From Pseudomonas batumici (GTDB lineage Bacteria; Pseudomonadota; Gammaproteobacteria; Pseudomonadales; Pseudomonadaceae): a stretch of 64,000 bases of DNA. The position numbers were made by a program, and so were the translations under genes. Numbering within the stretch: the first letter of the stretch is position 1; each line of letters begins with the position of its first letter. A model generated the notes under the pieces. The model was not told where the DNA came from, ran no database searches, and worked only from the letters and a program-made list of their open reading frames with translations. The stretch covers positions 1 through 64,000 of the forward strand of contig NZ_JXDG01000020.1 in assembly GCF_000820515.1 (NCBI RefSeq). Direction: 5' to 3'. This document shows, piece by piece, positions 61,121-64,000 of the stretch.

Positions 61121-62140
61121 TTATTTCAGGTGTTCCTTCAGTTCCTGCGAAGCCTGCAGCATGGCCGAACGCACTGCCGGCACCTGGCTGACCACGTTGA
61201 GCAAGCCGAAGTCGTGGATCATGCCGTTGTAGCGCACGCTGGTCACCGGCACCCCGGCTTCATCCAGCTTGCGACCGTAGGCCTCTCCCTCGTCACGCAG
61301 CACATCGGCCCCGGCGGTCTGGATCAGCGCCGGCGGCAGGCCCTTGAGCTGCGCCGTGCTGGCCCGTAGCGGCGAGGCATAGATCTCGCTGCGTTGCTTG
61401 GCATCGGTGGTGTAGTTGTCCCAGAACCATTTCATCATGTTCTTGCTGAGGAAGTGCCCCTCGGCGTACTGGTTGTAGGACGCGGTCTCGAAACTGGCAT
61501 CGGTTACCGGCCACAACAGCAGCTGGAACTTGATCGCCGGCGTGCCCTTGTCCTTGGCCATCAGGCTGACCACCGCGGCCATGTTGCCACCGACGCTGTT
61601 GCCGGCCACGGCCAGGCGCTTGCCGTCGACATTGATCTCCTGACCGTGTTCCGCCACCCATTTCGTCGCCGCGTAAGCCTGGTTGATCGCCACCGGGTAG
61701 TGCGCTTCCGGAGACGGCGTGTAGTTGACGAACACCGCCGCCGCGCCGGAACCGACCACCAGGTCGCGAACCAGCCGCTCGTGGGTCGGGAAGTCCCCCA
61801 GGACCCAGCCGCCACCGTGGAAGAACATGAACACCGGCAAGGTGCCCTTGACCCCGGCCGGCCGGACGATGGTCAGCGCCAGCGGCTTGCCGTCGACCTG
61901 GATGGTCTTCTGGCTGACATCGGTGTGCGGCAGGTTCAGCTTGACCCCCGACTGCGCCCCGGACAGCACGGCGCGGGCTTCGGTCGGTGTCATCTGTTCC
62001 ATCGGCTTGCCGCCGCCGCTGTTCAAGGCATCGAGGAACGCCTGGGTGTTGTGCTCGACCCCGGCGACATCGGCGGCGAAGGCACCCTGGACGGACAGCG
62101 CGAGCAGGGTACCGGTCAGGACTTTGCTGAAAGTGTTCAT
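61121..62140 (-). CDS. Exported alpha/beta hydrolase (HSL-type esterase)
   Basis: 339 residues. Signal peptide (VLTGTLLALSVQGAFA). HSL-family oxyanion motif HGGGW at 108-112, nucleophile Ser182 in AGNSVGGN (the common form is GDSAGG), an Asp in ADVLRDEGEAY and a His in YNGMIHDFGLL. Lipase or carboxylesterase activity in the periplasm is likely. It is 27 bases downstream of ohr on the same strand, so possibly co-expressed. Confidence 0.9.
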   Translation of the reverse strand: MNTFSKVLTGTLLALSVQGAFAADVAGVEHNTQAFLDALNSGGGKPMEQMTPTEARAVLSGAQSGVKLNLPHTDVSQKTIQVDGKPLALTIVRPAGVKGTLPVFMFFHGGGWVLGDFPTHERLVRDLVVGSGAAAVFVNYTPSPEAHYPVAINQAYAATKWVAEHGQEINVDGKRLAVAGNSVGGNMAAVVSLMAKDKGTPAIKFQLLLWPVTDASFETASYNQYAEGHFLSKNMMKWFWDNYTTDAKQRSEIYASPLRASTAQLKGLPPALIQTAGADVLRDEGEAYGRKLDEAGVPVTSVRYNGMIHDFGLLNVVSQVPAVRSAMLQASQELKEHLK

Positions 62141-62166
62141 GTTCGGATCCTCAGGTGGCAGCGCGG

Positions 62167-62586
62167 TTAGACGGTGACGTGCAGGCGTACGTCGACGTTG
62201 CCACGGGTGGCGTTGGAGTACGGGCAGACCTGGTGGGCCGCCTCGACCAGGCTCTGCGCGTCGGCTTGTTCCAGGCCCGGCAGGCTGATGTGCAGGTCGA
62301 TATCCAGGCCGAAACCACCGGGGATCTGGCCGATGCCGACATGGGCGGTGATCGAGGCGTCGGCTGGGATCTGCCGCTTGCTCTGGCCGGCAACGAATTT
62401 CAGCGCGCCGATGAAGCAGGCCGAGTAACCGGCGGCGAACAGTTGTTCCGGGTTGGTCGCCGCGCCGCCGGCACCGCCGAGTTCTTTCGGGGTGGCGAGC
62501 TTGACGTCGAGAATCTGGTCGCTGGAAACAGCACGGCCGTCACGGCCACCGGTGGAGGTTGCGATTGCGGTATAGAGCGTTTGCAT
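62167..62586 (-). CDS. ohr: Organic hydroperoxide resistance protein
   Basis: 139 residues. The two catalytic cysteines are Cys57 (GYSACFIGAL) and Cys121 (HQVCPYSNATRGN), the Ohr pair, with Arg18. Ohr reduces organic hydroperoxides using lipoylated partners. The matching OhrR regulator is encoded 419 bases upstream on the same strand. Confidence 0.95.
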   Translation of the reverse strand: MQTLYTAIATSTGGRDGRAVSSDQILDVKLATPKELGGAGGAATNPEQLFAAGYSACFIGALKFVAGQSKRQIPADASITAHVGIGQIPGGFGLDIDLHISLPGLEQADAQSLVEAAHQVCPYSNATRGNVDVRLHVTV

Positions 62587-62616
62587 GATGAGCCTCGTCG
62601 TTTCAGGGTGGTGTTG

Positions 62617-62679
62617 TTTGCGCTAAATGTTTGCGCGTTAACTAACTGCAGATAAATGTAATCCGCAAATATTTTGCGC
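62617..62679 (-). promoter_or_regulatory. Candidate OhrR operator region
   Basis: Three copies of TTTGCGC at 62617, 62630 and 62673, the first two 13 bases apart, lie 30-90 bases upstream of ohr in an AT-rich stretch. OhrR is known to repress ohr; these repeats are candidates only. Confidence 0.35.
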
Positions 62680-62763
62680 GCAAGATAAATTTTCAAAAAA
62701 GATTTGAGTCGATTTTTTCGGGATGGGTCAGGTGGGGGGAGATTAGCGCTAACCGCGAGGGGG

Positions 62764-62789
62764 TTATCGCGCGCAAGCTCGCCCCTATA
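62764..62789. repeat. Single REP-like unit
   Basis: TTATCGCGCGCAAGCTCGCCCCTATA with the GCGCAAGCTCGC core. Confidence 0.5.
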
Positions 62790-62810
62790 GCTAGGAGCGA
62801 TCGGGCTTTT

Positions 62811-62910
62811 CTGTAGGAGCTGGCTTGCCAGCGATGAGGCCTGTGAGTCCTGTGTCGTCTATTCGGTCGCCATCGTCGGAACGCCGCCCGCAGCAAGCCG
62901 GCTCCCACAG
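62811..62910. repeat. Paired REP palindrome (REPIN-like)
   Basis: CTGTAGGAGCTGGCTTGCCAG at the left and a matching inverted unit (GCAAGCCGGCTCCCACAG) at the right, 100 bases overall. Its centre resembles that of the copy at 4951-5054 (GTCGGAACGCCGCCCGCAGC). Confidence 0.85.
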
Positions 62911-62952
62911 AAAGGTGTTCCACCGCGAAGAAATTGCCGTGCCCGGCCCCCG

Positions 62953-62980
62953 TGTAGGAGCCAGCTTGCTGGCGATCAGC
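62953..62980. repeat. Single REP unit
   Basis: TGTAGGAGCCAGCTTGCTGGCGATCAGC, one unit of the same family, 25 bases before the end of ohrR. Confidence 0.8.
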
Positions 62981-63004
62981 GCGAAGCGCTGAAAAAAAGC
63001 GGAA

Positions 63005-63457
63005 TCAGAGGCTGTCTTGCAGATGTCCGCGCAAGGCCACCAGCTCGGCCTGAAGGGCGCGCAGACGTTCCAGTGAGTCGCCGCTGGCGGCGAGAATGCA
63101 TTGCGGGATGCCGCGGGCCTGTTCGCGCAAGGCCCGGCCCTGTTCGGTCAACTTGACTATGACCACGCGCTCATCCTCCTTGCTCCGGGTCCGGCTCAGC
63201 AGCCCCTCGGTTTCGAGGCGCTTGAGCAGCGGGGTCAGGGAGCCCGGATCGGTCAGCAGTCGCGTGCTGATCTCGCCCACGGTCAGACCGTCCTTTTCCC
63301 AGAGCACCATCATCGCCAGGTATTGCGGGTAGGTCAGGTTGAGGGCCTGGAGCAGGGGTTTGTAGACCTTGGTCATCAACAACGAGGTGGAGTGCAGGGC
63401 AAAGCACACCTGGTTGTCCAGGAGCAGGTCGTCACAGTTGTCGCGGTTGCTGGTCAT
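63005..63457 (-). CDS. ohrR: OhrR, peroxide-sensing MarR-family repressor
   Basis: 150 residues from the ATG at 63457. The sensing Cys18 sits in LLLDNQVCFALHSTS, the OhrR motif. A winged helix follows (LTVGEISTRLLTDPGSLTPLLKRLETEGLL, then RTRSKEDERVVIVKLTEQG). Oxidation of the cysteine by organic hydroperoxides releases the repressor. Additional Cys8 near the N-terminus. An upstream open frame extension is not OhrR-like. Confidence 0.92.
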   Translation of the reverse strand: MTSNRDNCDDLLLDNQVCFALHSTSLLMTKVYKPLLQALNLTYPQYLAMMVLWEKDGLTVGEISTRLLTDPGSLTPLLKRLETEGLLSRTRSKEDERVVIVKLTEQGRALREQARGIPQCILAASGDSLERLRALQAELVALRGHLQDSL

Positions 63458-63530
63458 CACTAAAGCCTTGTGCGTTACGTTCGATGAATCTAGCGGCCGA
63501 ATCTTTAATGCGCCAGAGAATTTTCCCAGC

Positions 63531-64000
63531 CTAGTGTCGTCCCAGGCCGCTTTGCAGGGCCAGGTCCCAAGGCGGCACGGGACTGAAGCGGCTTTTGAGG
63601 AACTCCAGCAGCAGGCGGCTGCGGGAGTTGGCCGGTTGTTCCAGGCGCAGCGCATAGACGCCGGAGCTTTCCGGCGCCGGCAGGCCGTTTTCGCAGAACA
63701 GCGGCAGCAGTTCACCGCGCAGCAGGTGTTCGCTGGCCAGCCACGTCGGCAAATGGGCGATGCCCAGCCCGGCCAGGGCTCCGGACAGCAGCGCCTCGGC
63801 GTTGTTCGAGGTCATGCGCATACGTGGCGGGCGATGCAGCCGCATCTGGCCGTCCTGGGTGAATCGCCAGGCCATGAACGGGGCCAGCGCATCCCAGTCC
63901 AGGCCGTCATGTTCGCTCAACTCGCTGGGATGAAGCGGCGTGCCGCGACTTTTCAGGTAGGCCGGGCTGGCACAGGCGATCCGCACGATGCTCGCCAAGG
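63531..64000 (-). CDS. LysR-family regulator, C-terminal part (runs off the window)
   Basis: The start is beyond the right edge; the visible 156 codons are the LysR substrate-binding half (IVRIACASPAYLKSRGTPLHPSELSEHDGL, then NNAEALLSGALAGLGIAHLPTWLASEHL). The first visible codons read straight in from the edge without a start. It ends 73 bases upstream of ohrR. Target unknown. Confidence 0.85.
   Translation of the reverse strand, partial: LASIVRIACASPAYLKSRGTPLHPSELSEHDGLDWDALAPFMAWRFTQDGQMRLHRPPRMRMTSNNAEALLSGALAGLGIAHLPTWLASEHLLRGELLPLFCENGLPAPESSGVYALRLEQPANSRSRLLLEFLKSRFSPVPPWDLALQSGLGRH

Noticed and set aside
1..64000. CRISPR array or rRNA genes
   Set aside because: No regularly spaced direct repeats and no rRNA sequence were seen.

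Overview
The window looks like a chromosomal segment of a fluorescent-group Pseudomonas. The evidence is gene content only: etfA, an EarP/arginine-type EF-P pair, Ohr/OhrR, an LsfA-type 1-Cys peroxiredoxin, a HBM-type chemoreceptor, a DpkA-like reductase, Pseudomonas-style REP palindromes (TGTAGGAGC..GCTTGCTGGCGA) and high GC with G/C-rich third positions. No sequence search was run, so species-level placement is not claimed.

Layout. 1-13.6 kb is mostly housekeeping and conserved genes: the etfA end, a DUF4398/OmpA lipoprotein pair, a MocR-type PLP regulator, small conserved proteins, RraB, an ATP-grasp / alpha-E / transglutaminase cassette, a cytochrome c and rhodanese-like pair, a class I amidotransferase, PlsC and a crotonase. 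A tRNA-Ser(GGA) at 13.9 kb marks the start of a small, decayed accessory patch (14.1-17.1 kb) with a truncated tyrosine recombinase, a ParD/ParE-like toxin-antitoxin pair and a DUF4160(frameshifted)/DUF2442 pair. From 17.1 to 21.3 kb lies an arsenic operon, read right to left: arsR, arsC, a stump of the ACR3 arsenite exporter, arsH, the arsenic-type GAPDH and arsJ. 21.7-24.4 kb holds an MXKDX-repeat protein, a Mo-oxidoreductase with its cytochrome b, and a 1-Cys peroxiredoxin. 24.9-29.1 kb holds a chemoreceptor, NnrS and a receiver/AraC-like regulator.

29.4-42.1 kb is a complete-looking Tad (Flp) pilus locus: two near-identical flp genes, tadV, an unusual AAA ATPase, cpaB/rcpC, three TadE/G-like proteins, tadZ, tadA, tadB and tadC on the plus strand, and rcpA secretin, tadD and a DUF3613 gene converging on the minus strand. 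Immediately beyond the secretin are a receiver-GGDEF protein and a very large hybrid histidine kinase, which are plausible regulators of the pilus.

47-64 kb carries a HAD phosphatase, an MFS exporter with a divergent LysR, an SDR, a DpkA-like reductase, a two-gene toxin-like unit (1290-residue dermonecrotic-toxin-like protein translationally coupled to a HExxH protein), a GreA/B-like factor, EarP and EF-P, an esterase, Ohr/OhrR and the end of a LysR gene. The points most worth following are the ACR3 deletion inside the ars operon, the toxin-like pair, the non-canonical AAA ATPase within the Tad locus, and the frameshifted DUF4160 gene.
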